From assembly GCA_039105265.1 (NCBI GenBank), contig JAPFFF010000021.1:620001-684000 (forward strand): 64,000 nt of DNA. Direction: 5' to 3'. This document shows, in pieces, positions 11,345 through 21,125 of the stretch. Within the stretch, counting starts at the first letter, position 1; the number at the start of each line of letters is the position of its first letter. The translations under genes and the position numbers were made by a program. A model generated the notes under the pieces. The model had not been told where the DNA came from and ran no database searches. It was given only the letters and a program-made list of their open reading frames with translations. This stretch comes from Tritrichomonas musculus (Eukaryota > Parabasalia > Tritrichomonadida > Tritrichomonadidae).

Positions 11345-11758
11345 ATGCAAAAGCAAGCAAACTATTGCCATGCTATTGGGAAAAAATACCGCTTTCAAAA
11401 AAAGTCATCATTTTTGGACGAATCGCTCGAGTTTGCAAAATCATTATTTATAATTCTTTTTTTTACTTTTGCTTTCATTCAACTTATTGATTATACAATT
11501 GCCTCTATCCCACAATTAAATTATATTTCTATTAATCATTGCAAAATCATTAAAAAAGTTAACATCGCAATTCCATACATATTTGAAAAATTTAGAAAAG
11601 GATCTAAAACAAATACAAAAAAAGTTTGTGCATGTGCCGCAATTATTGCAGGACTTCTATCAATGAATGTTACATTATCAATCTGGGGACTCTTTAGTTT
11701 GAAAAAACATATGACAACATTTACTCTGATAGCAATTATTTTGTTATTTATCATATAA
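11345..11758 (+). CDS. Small hypothetical membrane protein
   Basis: A 137-residue frame from an ATG, with no family I recognise. The first 30 residues are basic. A strongly hydrophobic segment follows at about 31-54, a second at about 95-117 (Ala/Ile/Leu/Met-rich), and the last 15 residues (TFTLIAIILLFII) form a third that reaches the C-terminus. This suggests a two- or three-pass membrane protein. Residues 60-92 are Lys/Asn/Ile-rich and include a Cys-Ala-Cys-Ala-Ala start to the second segment. It stands alone in the same orientation as both neighbours and has an initiator-like motif just upstream. Hydrophobic frames arise easily by chance in T-rich DNA, so its reality is uncertain. Confidence 0.45.
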   Translation: MQKQANYCHAIGKKYRFQKKSSFLDESLEFAKSLFIILFFTFAFIQLIDYTIASIPQLNYISINHCKIIKKVNIAIPYIFEKFRKGSKTNTKKVCACAAIIAGLLSMNVTLSIWGLFSLKKHMTTFTLIAIILLFII

Positions 11759-12102
11759 ATGGGAAATACTTTGGATACAAAATATAATTTTAAATTAATT
11801 TGATTACTCTTTGTTTTTTAAATGTTTGTATTTTATTGATATTTGCATTTTATTCATGAATTAATAAAATTTTTCAATATTTTAAACTGCTATTAAGAAT
11901 AAAATAATTAAAATTTTGTTTAAATGCAGGCATCACATGCAATCTTCATCATAAATGTTGTATCAGACAGAAGAAATTCTTAAAACGGACTCTAATTATT
12001 TTGAAATCAATAATTATTTATGAAGAAAGCTAAATGAACAATGTTCTTTATGAAAATTTTCATATTGTTTTCAGAATTTCTCTGAAAATTTTGTAAGTTC
12101 AA
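11759..12102. other. Intergenic spacer
   Basis: 344 bp of AT-rich DNA without a convincing frame, tRNA or repeat. There is no clear initiator motif close to the ATG at 12103. Confidence 0.55.
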
Positions 12103-13869
12103 ATGAGCTCTCCTCAAGATTCAACACTTCGCGCAACCCAAGTAAATGTTTCAGTTGTAGATAAAAGCAATCGTTATCAAAGTATGGGTAGAATGATCTT
12201 ACTTGCAATCAGAAAAAGTGGACAAATTCAATTAATCATTTTAAGACCTGACAAAAAGCCTTTAATTGGCCTTCCAGCATCTCCAAATATTAATTGGGCA
12301 ATACAAAATGACGTTTATGCTTCAATGGTTGGAGGAAATGTTCGTTTTTTACTACAATTTGCTAATACCCAAGAGGCACAATTATTTACAATGCTTGCCT
12401 TATCTGGTAGATTAGCAGAATCTCCCGAACCAATTTGTATAATTAACAAAAACGGAGGGCCAATTGCAGCAGAAGACAGATTCACAATTTCTTATGATGC
12501 CTACGATCTTAATTCTGATCAATTGAAAGGCCCTTCTATGTCAGAAAAAAATATGTCGCTTTCTTCATCAGATCAAACCCCATTTAGTGCAATTGCTAAA
12601 AGTGGTACACTTAACTCAACATTTATAGTAAAAATGTCGGGAAGTATGATTTCAATTGTTCATTCAATTGGCAGATCAGCAAATCCACCACCAGCCAAAA
12701 GATCTACCGAAACACCAGAAGAAACGGAAGATACAGTTGAACCTCAGGTTATAGAATCATCAAGGCCTAAAGATTCTTATTTGGAACAAGAAGAGCAACA
12801 AAAAAAGCAGCAACAGCAAATTGCAATGCAGATTGCAGCTTCTAAAGGAGGAGTTCTTCCATCATCAGTAAAGTCGTCTTCACAAGAGCCATCAACAATT
12901 ACATCAACTACTCCTAAACAAGCTCCTCCAAAAACTTCTTTGATTCCTCCAAGCAAAAAACCAGTTGCTCCTCAATATCAGCAACAAATTCCAAAACCAC
13001 AGCCTTCAGAACCACCAAAGGCTCAATTTGATGCACAACTTCAATCCATATATAATGAAATGGAAACAAAATTTAACCAGCTCTCTCAAATGATTTCTTC
13101 GCTTCGCCGTTCTCATACTTCGCAAGCATCTAATATTCCGCTTTCATCAGATGTTTTAGTTAGCTCAGTTCAGCGTCTTCTTCGAGAAAATCAACTAAAA
13201 GATCAATTAATTGCTGAAAAACAACAACTTATTGACATCCTTAATGAAAGGCACTCAGATACCCGTGAACGAGATGACTTACGCGTTCAATTAGCTGATC
13301 TTGGATCAAAGCTATCATCACAACGTCAAATTACTCGTGCTAAAACTGAAAAGCAAGATGAATTAAATAATGAAATCGAAGAATTACAAGTTCGTCTTGC
13401 TAAATTTAAGAAAGAATCAGAAGATCGTCTTAGTACATTACAGCAACGTCTTGATGAAGAAAAACAGAAACAACTTAATGATCTTGATGAGCAGAGAAAG
13501 AAAGTTGAAGCTAATACAAAAATAGCTGAAGAAGAAGTTGAAAAGGTTCGAGAACAATTTGAAAAAGCTATGTCAGAAAATAAAGTATTAAAAGCGCAAG
13601 CATCTCGAGATATTTCAGGTGAGCTAAACAAGCTAAAAGAACAAATGCCCCAACTTGTAATGAGAACAGTTAAGCAAATGATTCAAGGCGTTTACGGAAT
13701 TGTCACAAATGTATTTGATGATGACGAAGATTACGATGGCATAACTGTAACTAAACAGATAAAAAGAGCCTTAGAAACGCAAGCAGGCAGAATGCTTCAC
13801 CAAATAGATCCACAAGAAGATGATGGTGAAGGAGAAGAAGAAGAGGAAGAAGCAGAGGAAGACGATTAA
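12103..13869 (+). CDS. FKBP15-like WH1/coiled-coil protein
   Basis: 588 aa with the overall plan of FKBP15 (WAFL), an endosome- and actin-linked protein. Residues 10-105 look like a PH/WH1-type fold. Residues 110-190 follow the pattern of the FKBP domain that comes next in FKBP15 but are very degenerate and lack a recognisable active site, so prolyl isomerase activity is unlikely. A Pro/Gln/Ser-rich linker (200-305) leads to a long coiled coil at about 311-512. The C-terminal block VKQMIQGVYGIV...DEDYDGITV matches the conserved FKBP15 tail in position and pattern (an acidic stretch, then Y-x-G). The protein ends in a poly-acidic tail. The whole-protein call is inference from this domain order; a generic coiled-coil protein is the alternative. 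Confidence 0.6.
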   Translation: MSSPQDSTLRATQVNVSVVDKSNRYQSMGRMILLAIRKSGQIQLIILRPDKKPLIGLPASPNINWAIQNDVYASMVGGNVRFLLQFANTQEAQLFTMLALSGRLAESPEPICIINKNGGPIAAEDRFTISYDAYDLNSDQLKGPSMSEKNMSLSSSDQTPFSAIAKSGTLNSTFIVKMSGSMISIVHSIGRSANPPPAKRSTETPEETEDTVEPQVIESSRPKDSYLEQEEQQKKQQQQIAMQIAASKGGVLPSSVKSSSQEPSTITSTTPKQAPPKTSLIPPSKKPVAPQYQQQIPKPQPSEPPKAQFDAQLQSIYNEMETKFNQLSQMISSLRRSHTSQASNIPLSSDVLVSSVQRLLRENQLKDQLIAEKQQLIDILNERHSDTRERDDLRVQLADLGSKLSSQRQITRAKTEKQDELNNEIEELQVRLAKFKKESEDRLSTLQQRLDEEKQKQLNDLDEQRKKVEANTKIAEEEVEKVREQFEKAMSENKVLKAQASRDISGELNKLKEQMPQLVMRTVKQMIQGVYGIVTNVFDDDEDYDGITVTKQIKRALETQAGRMLHQIDPQEDDGEGEEEEEEAEEDD

Positions 13870-15985
13870 TTTGTATGTTTTTTTTAATTCATTAGAATCT
13901 GTTTTTAATTTATTATTTATTTTTACTTATGGATTATGAACGATATCATAAAATATTTTCTATTATTAATGTTTTTAAATTTATTAAAATAAGGATGTAA
14001 ATTATATCCAAAAATCGCAAAAAGAGCCTGGGTATGGTGATTTGCTCTGGTCTTTTGGTGATTTATAGAAAAAATAAAAAATTAAAACAAAGAGAGGTAT
14101 TCATGTGAGGTGACTTAACGTCTTTGATAATTTTTAAAATTGCATTTTTTCAGCCACTTTAAAGTTTTGAAGACTCAGATTAAGAGAAACAAATTTCTTG
14201 CCTGTAGAGATTGTATTAAGCATGCTTTTTTGAAAAAATAATGTTAATTTTTTTTTTTCTAATATCTCGATATTTTTACTCAATTTAAAATATATGCCAT
14301 ATACTTAAAATAATAAATGTAATTTATTAATACTATAATTTATTGTGAGATTTAGAATTTTGTTCTTTGTTTTATATGTAAAAATAATGAAGATTTTAGA
14401 ATTTGAAAATGATTTTTTTTGGAAAAAAGTAGAATATTTAAAAATTCGCTCGTTAAATTTTTATATATTTTATGTATATGTTTTGGCTTAGTCTGAATTA
14501 TTCAGTTGAGAATGGAATATATTGGTTATGCGCTCATTTTTGAGAAATGTTGATTTTACTTTATATTATAAATTTTATTGGTGCAAAATGCCAAAATCAC
14601 AAAAATGAGAAAAACTTTTTTTAAATATTTATGTTTTCTTGAATTTTCTTTGGTAACAATAATTTAATTACATTGAATATTAATATAAAATAAAAAAAAT
14701 CATAGTTCATTAATTATAAAACGTAAAATATTAGTTATAAAATTATAATTTTTTACAATTATTTGATTCAATTCTTATGAAAAGTTTCTATGTTTATTAA
14801 TAAAATTGTAATAAAATATTGAGAGAATAAATTTTTTTTCAAAAAAAAGATGATTACAAATTCAATTGATTATTTATTAATTTGTATAAAATGATCGTTC
14901 CTAAAATATTGAAAAATAATTAAATCTAATCTATATATTTCTTAATTATAAGATTTAAAAATGTATATTAATTTTATATATAAACATATAATATATTTAT
15001 TAACTAATTTGAATATTATTAAGAGCATATAATCCATATTTATTAATAAATAATTATATTTTTATATTTCTATTGAAATTATAAAATTTCAGAAGTAAAG
15101 TTATTTATACTCACAAAAATATACTAAATTCATATCTTGAAAATGGAGGTATAAAGAGTTATACAAATCATTATATAATCCAATTATAAAATATCTAAAA
15201 ATATAAGATGCTTTATTTAAAATTTTATCGACGAATTCCCTACATGAATACCTCTAAACAAAGATTTACTTCCTTAATTCAATTCATATATTTAAATTAT
15301 TAAATTATTTTATATTTGATTCTAATTTACACAATTTGTTAATTAAAAAATATAAGTCCTGTGAAGATAATAATATGCAAAAATTAGACCTTATCATATT
15401 CAAATATATGATTTTTTTTCTATATGTTTAAACAAAAAGTTTATCAATAAAAATGTGGTTATATTTTCGCTGGGTTTTTCAAATCACCTAAAAACGTAAA
15501 ATATCACCATGATTACAACCTTAATTAAAAATGGCCATATCTATATTACTTTTAACTTAAAAGTTTTAAGATTAAAGTTTAATTAATCAGTCTTAAATTC
15601 TTATTTCTCTTTCTTAATTTTTGGGTAAATGAAAAACAATAGAACATCATTTTTATGTAGAAAGACTCAAAGAGGAAGTTTGAATTCATTTTTCTTATTT
15701 AAACTATTAAAATAAAATTTAAAACGTATACCAAGAAAATAAATTTAAATGATCTTAATTTTTGAAAAGCTTTTTTGCCCTCTTCAAATTTGTTTTTTTT
15801 TGTTCTGCTTTATTTTGGCAAATATTATTGATTTTTTTTTAAAAAAATATTTTTATCATATTACAATTTCTGTTATATTAATTTTCATATTTATTATTAT
15901 AATTTTACAATTTATTTTCAGGATCTTATTAATATAATATATAAATAATTTTTTGAAAATTTTTTAGTGTATTTTGCTATTAGTC
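13870..15985. other. Long non-coding tract with dispersed inverted repeats
   Basis: 2.1 kb of very AT-rich DNA with no credible gene. A 14-bp perfect inverted repeat, AGAGGTATTCATGT, occurs at 14093-14106 and, inverted, at 15242-15255. Outside it, ATGGTGATTTGCTCTGG (from 14034) has a looser inverted partner at about 15479-15510 (containing ATCACC twice). Together these hint at a decayed element of about 1.48 kb with an insertion in one arm. Hydrophobic frames near 15749 look like chance products of T-rich DNA. Confidence 0.4.
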
Positions 15986-17494
15986 ATGGATTTTTCAAAG
16001 TCTCTCCGCCTCAAACGCTCCATTGAAGATTTTATTATCAAGGAGTCAATTGGAAGAGGACAATATGGATCTGTTTTCAGATGCATTGAAAAAAGAAATG
16101 GAAAAGAATTTGCCATAAAACTTCTCGAACCATGTAATGATAATGCTGAACAATATAAAAATTTTACCCGAGAAGTTACAATTCAGTCGCAAGTTGTGCA
16201 TCCTGCCATAATACCCTTACATTGCTTTGGTGAAAATTGCCATACTGAAATAGGTACGGTTGATTATATCATGTCACCTTTAATGAAAAATGGATCCCTT
16301 GACACATATATCAACCCAGAATCAATTGAAAAATTAAGCCCTACAAACAAAATGATAATAATTTATGGTACTGCAGCCGGAATGAACTTTTTGCATAAGA
16401 GAAATGTTATTCATAGGGATTTGAAACCAGCTAATATACTTCTTGATGAATTCTATCGTCCATATATTACTGATTTTGGCTTCTCAAAATTCACACCAAA
16501 CGGAAGTAGAGCTACATTTTCGATTAGGCCAGGAACTCCATTATATTTGGCACCCGAGCTTTTAGAAGATGATGATGAAAATTTATCCAACAAAGTTGAT
16601 GTTTATGCCTTTGGAATCATTGTTTTTAACGTCTTAACTGGCTTACAATTTTCCGAACTTAATACTATGTTTAAGTTATGTAAATATGTAACAGAAGGTG
16701 GACGTCCAGATATTCCACCTACAGTTGATGAGAAATATAAAGATCTGATCGAAAAATGCTGGAGCGGCTCGCCTCATGATAGGCCATCATTTGATGAAAT
16801 AGTATCTGTTCTTGAAGAGGAAGAAAACTTATTGCCTGGAGTAAATAAGCATTCATTCGAAAAATACAAGCAGTTTGTTAATGCACCATTAGAAACCGAA
16901 GAAGAAAAAAACGAAAAAGATGCAGATACAGATGTAGATATAGGCGCAGATACAGATTTTTATCCAAAAACTGCTCCGACTGGTCGTATTAATTATGACT
17001 TACCATTTAGAGGCTTTCGCCCCATTGATTTAAGCAAGTCAACAAATTTATCGAAATTTATCTTCTTTCATTTTCTTTTTGACAAAGAACATATTCACAT
17101 AAATCTTGGAAGTAATATCACAGTTGCAGATGCAAAAATTGTTATTTCAATTGAAAAGAATATTCCACCATCTTATTTGAAACTAATGTTTAATGGTGCA
17201 GAGTGTAAAGAAAAATGCAAACTTACTGATTACAAATCACCTGACCAGCCAATAATAATCACAACAGTTAAAGATGTTTCTGAACTTCCCAACGATAAAG
17301 ATGACAGGGAAGAGCTTGTTGAAGAAGAAATTCATTCACAAGTTAATGCTAAAACCACCCAGCTCATTTTAAGAGAATTGAATAGAATGACTGGACTTCA
17401 GCCTTTGGATGTTTTTCATAATTTCTTTGTATGCGGTAAAAGTATGAAACTTTTCAGAGATTGTAGCGAACTTTGCAAAAACAAAGGAGTGTAA
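15986..17494 (+). CDS. TKL-type protein kinase with C-terminal ubiquitin-like domain
   Basis: 502 aa from the ATG at 15986 (the longer frame opens on TTG four codons earlier). The kinase domain spans about 16-285: glycine loop G23-V30, ATP lysine K45, alpha-C Glu63, HRD 143-145 followed by LKPAN, DFG 163-165, and an APE-like APELL. All catalytic residues are present, so it should be active. The sequence style, including YAFGIIVFNVLTG and CWSGSPHDRPSF, is that of the tyrosine-kinase-like (TKL) group, which is expanded in trichomonads. After an acidic linker (about 300-325), residues 354-426 form a ubiquitin-like fold: an initial strand pair, a helix with the VADAKIVISIEKNIPP pattern, then LKLMFNGAECKEKCKLTDY, like the F-x-G-K-x-L-x-D-x-x-T/P region of ubiquitin. 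It lacks a terminal di-glycine, so it is a built-in domain and not a conjugated modifier. Confidence 0.85.
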   Translation: MDFSKSLRLKRSIEDFIIKESIGRGQYGSVFRCIEKRNGKEFAIKLLEPCNDNAEQYKNFTREVTIQSQVVHPAIIPLHCFGENCHTEIGTVDYIMSPLMKNGSLDTYINPESIEKLSPTNKMIIIYGTAAGMNFLHKRNVIHRDLKPANILLDEFYRPYITDFGFSKFTPNGSRATFSIRPGTPLYLAPELLEDDDENLSNKVDVYAFGIIVFNVLTGLQFSELNTMFKLCKYVTEGGRPDIPPTVDEKYKDLIEKCWSGSPHDRPSFDEIVSVLEEEENLLPGVNKHSFEKYKQFVNAPLETEEEKNEKDADTDVDIGADTDFYPKTAPTGRINYDLPFRGFRPIDLSKSTNLSKFIFFHFLFDKEHIHINLGSNITVADAKIVISIEKNIPPSYLKLMFNGAECKEKCKLTDYKSPDQPIIITTVKDVSELPNDKDDREELVEEEIHSQVNAKTTQLILRELNRMTGLQPLDVFHNFFVCGKSMKLFRDCSELCKNKGV

Positions 17495-17790
17495 GATCAT
17501 TTATTTATTTATTTTATTAAGGGGGGACTATAATTTTGGAGTCTATCTATTCAAATTTTATTAAAATTTTTTTATTATACAATGTGTTTTACTAAGAATA
17601 ACGGTTTTATTTTGAATTACTATTTGTCTATATAGAATTATTAAAAAAAAAAAAAAAAAACCAATAAATTCTTTATTTTTGCATATTTTTGTGCATTTGC
17701 TGTTAATTAAATTAGTTATGCATTGGGTTTTTTAATTTTCTTTGATGCAAAATAAAGGAAATGGCAGAAATTACAAAAAATCCAAAAATA

Positions 17791-17915
17791 TTAATGTAAA
17801 CTATAGAATGGATTTTTTATATATCCTTTCAATGGTTTACAGTGGATTTTCTCAGAAAAAATCCATTCAATGGTTTACAGTATTCAAAAAAAATCCATTC
17901 TATAGTTTACATTAA
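17791..17915. repeat. Fold-back repeat bounded by TTAA, with iterated units
   Basis: A perfect 28-bp inverted repeat (17791-17818 and 17888-17915) begins and ends in TTAA and contains TGTAAACTATAGAATGG. Between the arms, and once after them, the related unit ATCCATTCAATGGTTTACAG recurs in direct orientation (near 17824, 17860 and, degenerate, 17930). The cluster therefore holds one inverted and about four direct copies of the same roughly 20-bp word. It lies about 300 bp downstream of the kinase stop. It may be a miniature TTAA-target element or a cluster of binding sites. Confidence 0.55.
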
Positions 17916-18067
17916 GAACTTTTTGAGAATAAAAATCCATTCAATGATTTATTAAAACTTTTGATTTATTAAAAAAATGAAAAAAAACAAGCTGAATTTT
18001 TTTTCCTTCCAGGATAACGGTTATCCTACGATAAAATCCAAAATGGACATGATTACAAAGAATAAAT

Positions 18068-18514
18068 TATTTCAATACTTAGTTAATCTATCCAATAAGA
18101 ACCTAATTTTTTTTAGGCCGATATGAGTAATTGCATAATATGATTTTGCAATTTTTTGTCTATTTCTAAAATATTGCTCTATAAGAAACCAAAAATATTT
18201 CTAAATCCAAAAAATTATGAAATGAATTTGATTATTCAATGAGTTGAAATGATTTGAAAATTTCAATTAAAGCTCTCAATTTTAATTAAATTTTCTTTGC
18301 AAAATAACTCAACCAATTACATGGATATAAAAAAGTTGACTAGAAATTATTAATCTATATCAAATGCTTAAAATTGTAACAGAGCGAATTTTCTGATTTT
18401 TATGAAATAACTGCAAAAACGTATTATGCAATTACTGGTAATTCATTCAATATTTATTATGGAGCCTATAAAAAAAATTAGGTTCTTATCGGATAGTACA
18501 CCTACATATTGAAA
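18068..18514. mobile_element. Degenerate inverted-repeat element
   Basis: Two facing arms share CTATCC(A/G)ATAAGAACC followed by TAATTTTTTTT, then TAGGC, then AGTAATTGCATAATA and TTTTGCA in the same order. The left arm is about 18068-18155 and the right arm about 18422-18514 (inverted). Similarity continues weakly outward through TTTCAATA, so the true ends and any target duplication are unclear. No coding frame lies inside. It is probably an old non-autonomous DNA element in the spacer upstream of the HRD1-like gene. Confidence 0.55.
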
Positions 18515-18602
18515 TTATTAAATCTAAACAAAACTCATTGCATAAGAAAAAAATTTTAAAATTTAAATTAGAGTCCCCTCTTAAAGATGTAAAAATAATC
18601 GA

Positions 18603-18608
18603 TCATTT
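18603..18608 (+). promoter_or_regulatory. Initiator-like motif (TCATTT) with overlapping uORF downstream
   Basis: TCATTT with presumed +1 at A18605 gives a 73-nt leader. Within it a nine-codon upstream ORF starts at 18649, and its TAA stop shares one base with the main ATG (TAATG at 676-680 of the 18 kb block). This arrangement could allow termination-reinitiation. Confidence 0.35.
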
Positions 18609-18677
18609 ATTCTTTTAATTTTATTCCAAAAAACTCTCAAAAAATTGAATGTTGATCAATTTTTTAAAATTTTATTA

Positions 18678-21125
18678 ATGTTTGATTTTCTATTATATTT
18701 GATAATTTCGTTAGCATTATTTGCTTCGGGTTTAGTTAAAGCTATTGTATATCAATGGAAAATATCAGCACAATCAAGTGTATTAACAAATGATAGCTGC
18801 TATTCGAACGATCTTTTTTCATTTTTTTTTGCTCAAGTTTTTGAACGGTTTGTTAATTCAAAATTCAACATATTTGCATTTATAAATTTATTCTTTGCGT
18901 TGACTGGTCAAGTTATCTTATCTTTACTTAATTTTTTTTTAGACGGATTATCATCAAATCAAAAGCATGAGGCTAACAAACGATTTATTTCAATGATTAT
19001 AAAAGACTTATTTATTCCATTTTTTTTCTTAACGCGGCATTTCTTTGAATATTCATATTCAACATGGTTTATTCTAATTTTTCCGATCCCGTTTTTACTT
19101 CGGTATCTAACATATTTAACTAGATCGTTTGTCGATGGGCTTTCGATTTCATCTAAAGCAAAAGATAAAAAATTTCATCAGAAACTATTCTCATTTCAAA
19201 TCGGTCTCTTTATGATATCATACATTTTCTTTATATTTTTCCTTAATTATTATTTTTATCCAAATAAATTAATTAATAAGAGCTTAAATCGATCTAAGCT
19301 TTTTAGATCCAGTCTCCAAGATTCGCTTGTTTCAAACATGAGCCACAATTCACGATTTCGTAAAAATTTACAGTTTTTCTTCGAAAGAATCACTACATTA
19401 AAATTGAAGCGAACCCAAAAAATTGAGGAAAGAAAAAAATTAAAAAATCAAAAAATAAATTTAGAAACTGATTCAAATTTAAATGATCAAGATAAAAATA
19501 ATGTTGAAAAATTAAATGAAAAAAATGATCATGATGATATAGAAAATGAAAATAATAATAATAATGATAAATTGACAAATGAAGCAAGTCATGACACACA
19601 ATCATTAAATATAAATTTCAATGATAGTGGAAGTTTCTATTCGGAAGGGGAAATCAATTATCATAAATCAGATGAAATGCGTAATTCGATCTTTCTTTTT
19701 CTTTCATTTCAATGTTGCGTATCTCTTTTTGACCTTCTTTATGATATTATTCGTCACATTGTTTTTATTCTTGACTTCGAAAATTATGGAAATAGTGCAA
19801 AAAGTATCAATAGGAATTTTATTAACGACATTTCCTTTGAGGTTATATCAATTATTATCGAACTTTTCTTTTTCTTTGCACACGTTTCGTATGTCATTTT
19901 AAATTTAAACAGCTCGATTCCATCAATTCATAAAATTGCAAAAATTCATAAATTAATGAAATCTAAAAAGTTTTTCAATATCAGCTCAAATACAAGTAAC
20001 ATTTCAAATATTACTTTAAACAAAGCTTCAACCACTAGTTCTTTTAGTTCTTTTCCTGATCTTACTTCATCTATATATGAATCTAATTTTCCAACATTTC
20101 AAGGAGAAATATTTAGAATCGCTATTTACACACCAATATTTGTAATGAGATCTCTTATTTTAAATTCATTCTTTCTCGCGACTAAGCTTATAACTTATAA
20201 AAAATGGAAGAAAATGTCTGATGCAATTAAAGATAATCTTCCTGATGCCGATGGGGATGATATGAGACGTGAAATGAGGTGCATTATTTGTAGACTTGAT
20301 ATGTGCACATGCAAGAAAAAATCAGTCAAAACAGAAGGCAAACAAAATGCACAGAAAATCAAGAGAAAAGTGAAAATTAAGAAGAGAAAGAACGATAAAA
20401 ATAAAAAACTATCTATTTCATTACAAAGTGCTGAAAATATTAACTTAGTAAATAATAATAACGATACAGAAAACCAAGATTTTGATGATGATAATTTGAC
20501 TAACAATGTGATCAATTCTATTTTTAATGATGATAATACTAAAGATAATTTAAATAGTAACTTTAATCATGAAAATAATATTGTTAGTAACGATAACTCA
20601 AACAGTGCTAGTAATAAAGAAGAGAGTGATAATGATGATGAATATGAATATGAATACATAGAGGAATCATCTAATGATCAAAATAATGTTGAATATGTTA
20701 TAAATAAAGGCGAAGTTAAAAAACTCCCTTGTGGTCATTGTTTCCATGCACAATGCCTTCAAAATTGGGCCCAAAGACAAATGAAATGCCCTCTCTGCCA
20801 ATTCGATATGAAAAACATTCTCAACCGCTCAATCATGATTGCTCATCAGATTCATCCAGATTTATTCCGAAATAATAATCAACCTAATGATCAAGAACTC
20901 CGTCACGAAGTAGCTCCAAACATGTTTATTCCTCCAGAGTTCATTAGAAATATGAACGACGATGATATTAATCTTGAAAATAGAAGAAATGATGATATTA
21001 TTGATAACAATCAAGTCCAAGTTATGAGAATTCTCACCCGAATAACCCTCATTCTAACTTTTGTATTACTGGTAATATTAATTGCATTAATTGTTTCGAT
21101 ATTAGTAGATGTGATTGATTTATAA
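18678..21125 (+). CDS. HRD1/synoviolin-like membrane RING E3 ligase with split RING
   Basis: 815 aa from the ATG at 18678; the longer frame begins on TTG. HRD1 is the ER-membrane ubiquitin ligase of ER-associated degradation. The N-terminal half has several hydrophobic spans (about 1-25, 70-95, 125-150, 175-200, 335-365, 385-410). The segment before the RING (IYTPIFVMRSLILNSFFLATKLI, then DNLPDADGDDMRREMRCIICRLDM) follows HRD1 closely. The RING-H2 is interrupted: C535-I-I-C538 is followed by about 146 residues of Asn/Asp/Lys-rich sequence before LPCGHCFHAQCLQNW...CPLC (C685 onward), where about 12 residues are normal. The insert stays in frame and shows no GTAYGT or ACTAACACACAG intron signals, so I read it as protein. 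A final hydrophobic span (about 785-810) adds a C-terminal membrane anchor that is not usual for HRD1. A second acidic Asn-rich loop lies at about 255-315. Confidence 0.82.
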   Translation: MFDFLLYLIISLALFASGLVKAIVYQWKISAQSSVLTNDSCYSNDLFSFFFAQVFERFVNSKFNIFAFINLFFALTGQVILSLLNFFLDGLSSNQKHEANKRFISMIIKDLFIPFFFLTRHFFEYSYSTWFILIFPIPFLLRYLTYLTRSFVDGLSISSKAKDKKFHQKLFSFQIGLFMISYIFFIFFLNYYFYPNKLINKSLNRSKLFRSSLQDSLVSNMSHNSRFRKNLQFFFERITTLKLKRTQKIEERKKLKNQKINLETDSNLNDQDKNNVEKLNEKNDHDDIENENNNNNDKLTNEASHDTQSLNINFNDSGSFYSEGEINYHKSDEMRNSIFLFLSFQCCVSLFDLLYDIIRHIVFILDFENYGNSAKSINRNFINDISFEVISIIIELFFFFAHVSYVILNLNSSIPSIHKIAKIHKLMKSKKFFNISSNTSNISNITLNKASTTSSFSSFPDLTSSIYESNFPTFQGEIFRIAIYTPIFVMRSLILNSFFLATKLITYKKWKKMSDAIKDNLPDADGDDMRREMRCIICRLDMCTCKKKSVKTEGKQNAQKIKRKVKIKKRKNDKNKKLSISLQSAENINLVNNNNDTENQDFDDDNLTNNVINSIFNDDNTKDNLNSNFNHENNIVSNDNSNSASNKEESDNDDEYEYEYIEESSNDQNNVEYVINKGEVKKLPCGHCFHAQCLQNWAQRQMKCPLCQFDMKNILNRSIMIAHQIHPDLFRNNNQPNDQELRHEVAPNMFIPPEFIRNMNDDDINLENRRNDDIIDNNQVQVMRILTRITLILTFVLLVILIALIVSILVDVIDL

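Noticed and set aside
15749-15937. Hydrophobic 62-residue frame
   Set aside because: Ile/Phe-only composition from T-rich non-coding DNA; no motif or neighbour supports a gene.
20290-20730. Intron within the split RING
   Set aside because: No GTAYGT donor or ACTAACACACAG acceptor, and the segment stays open in frame.
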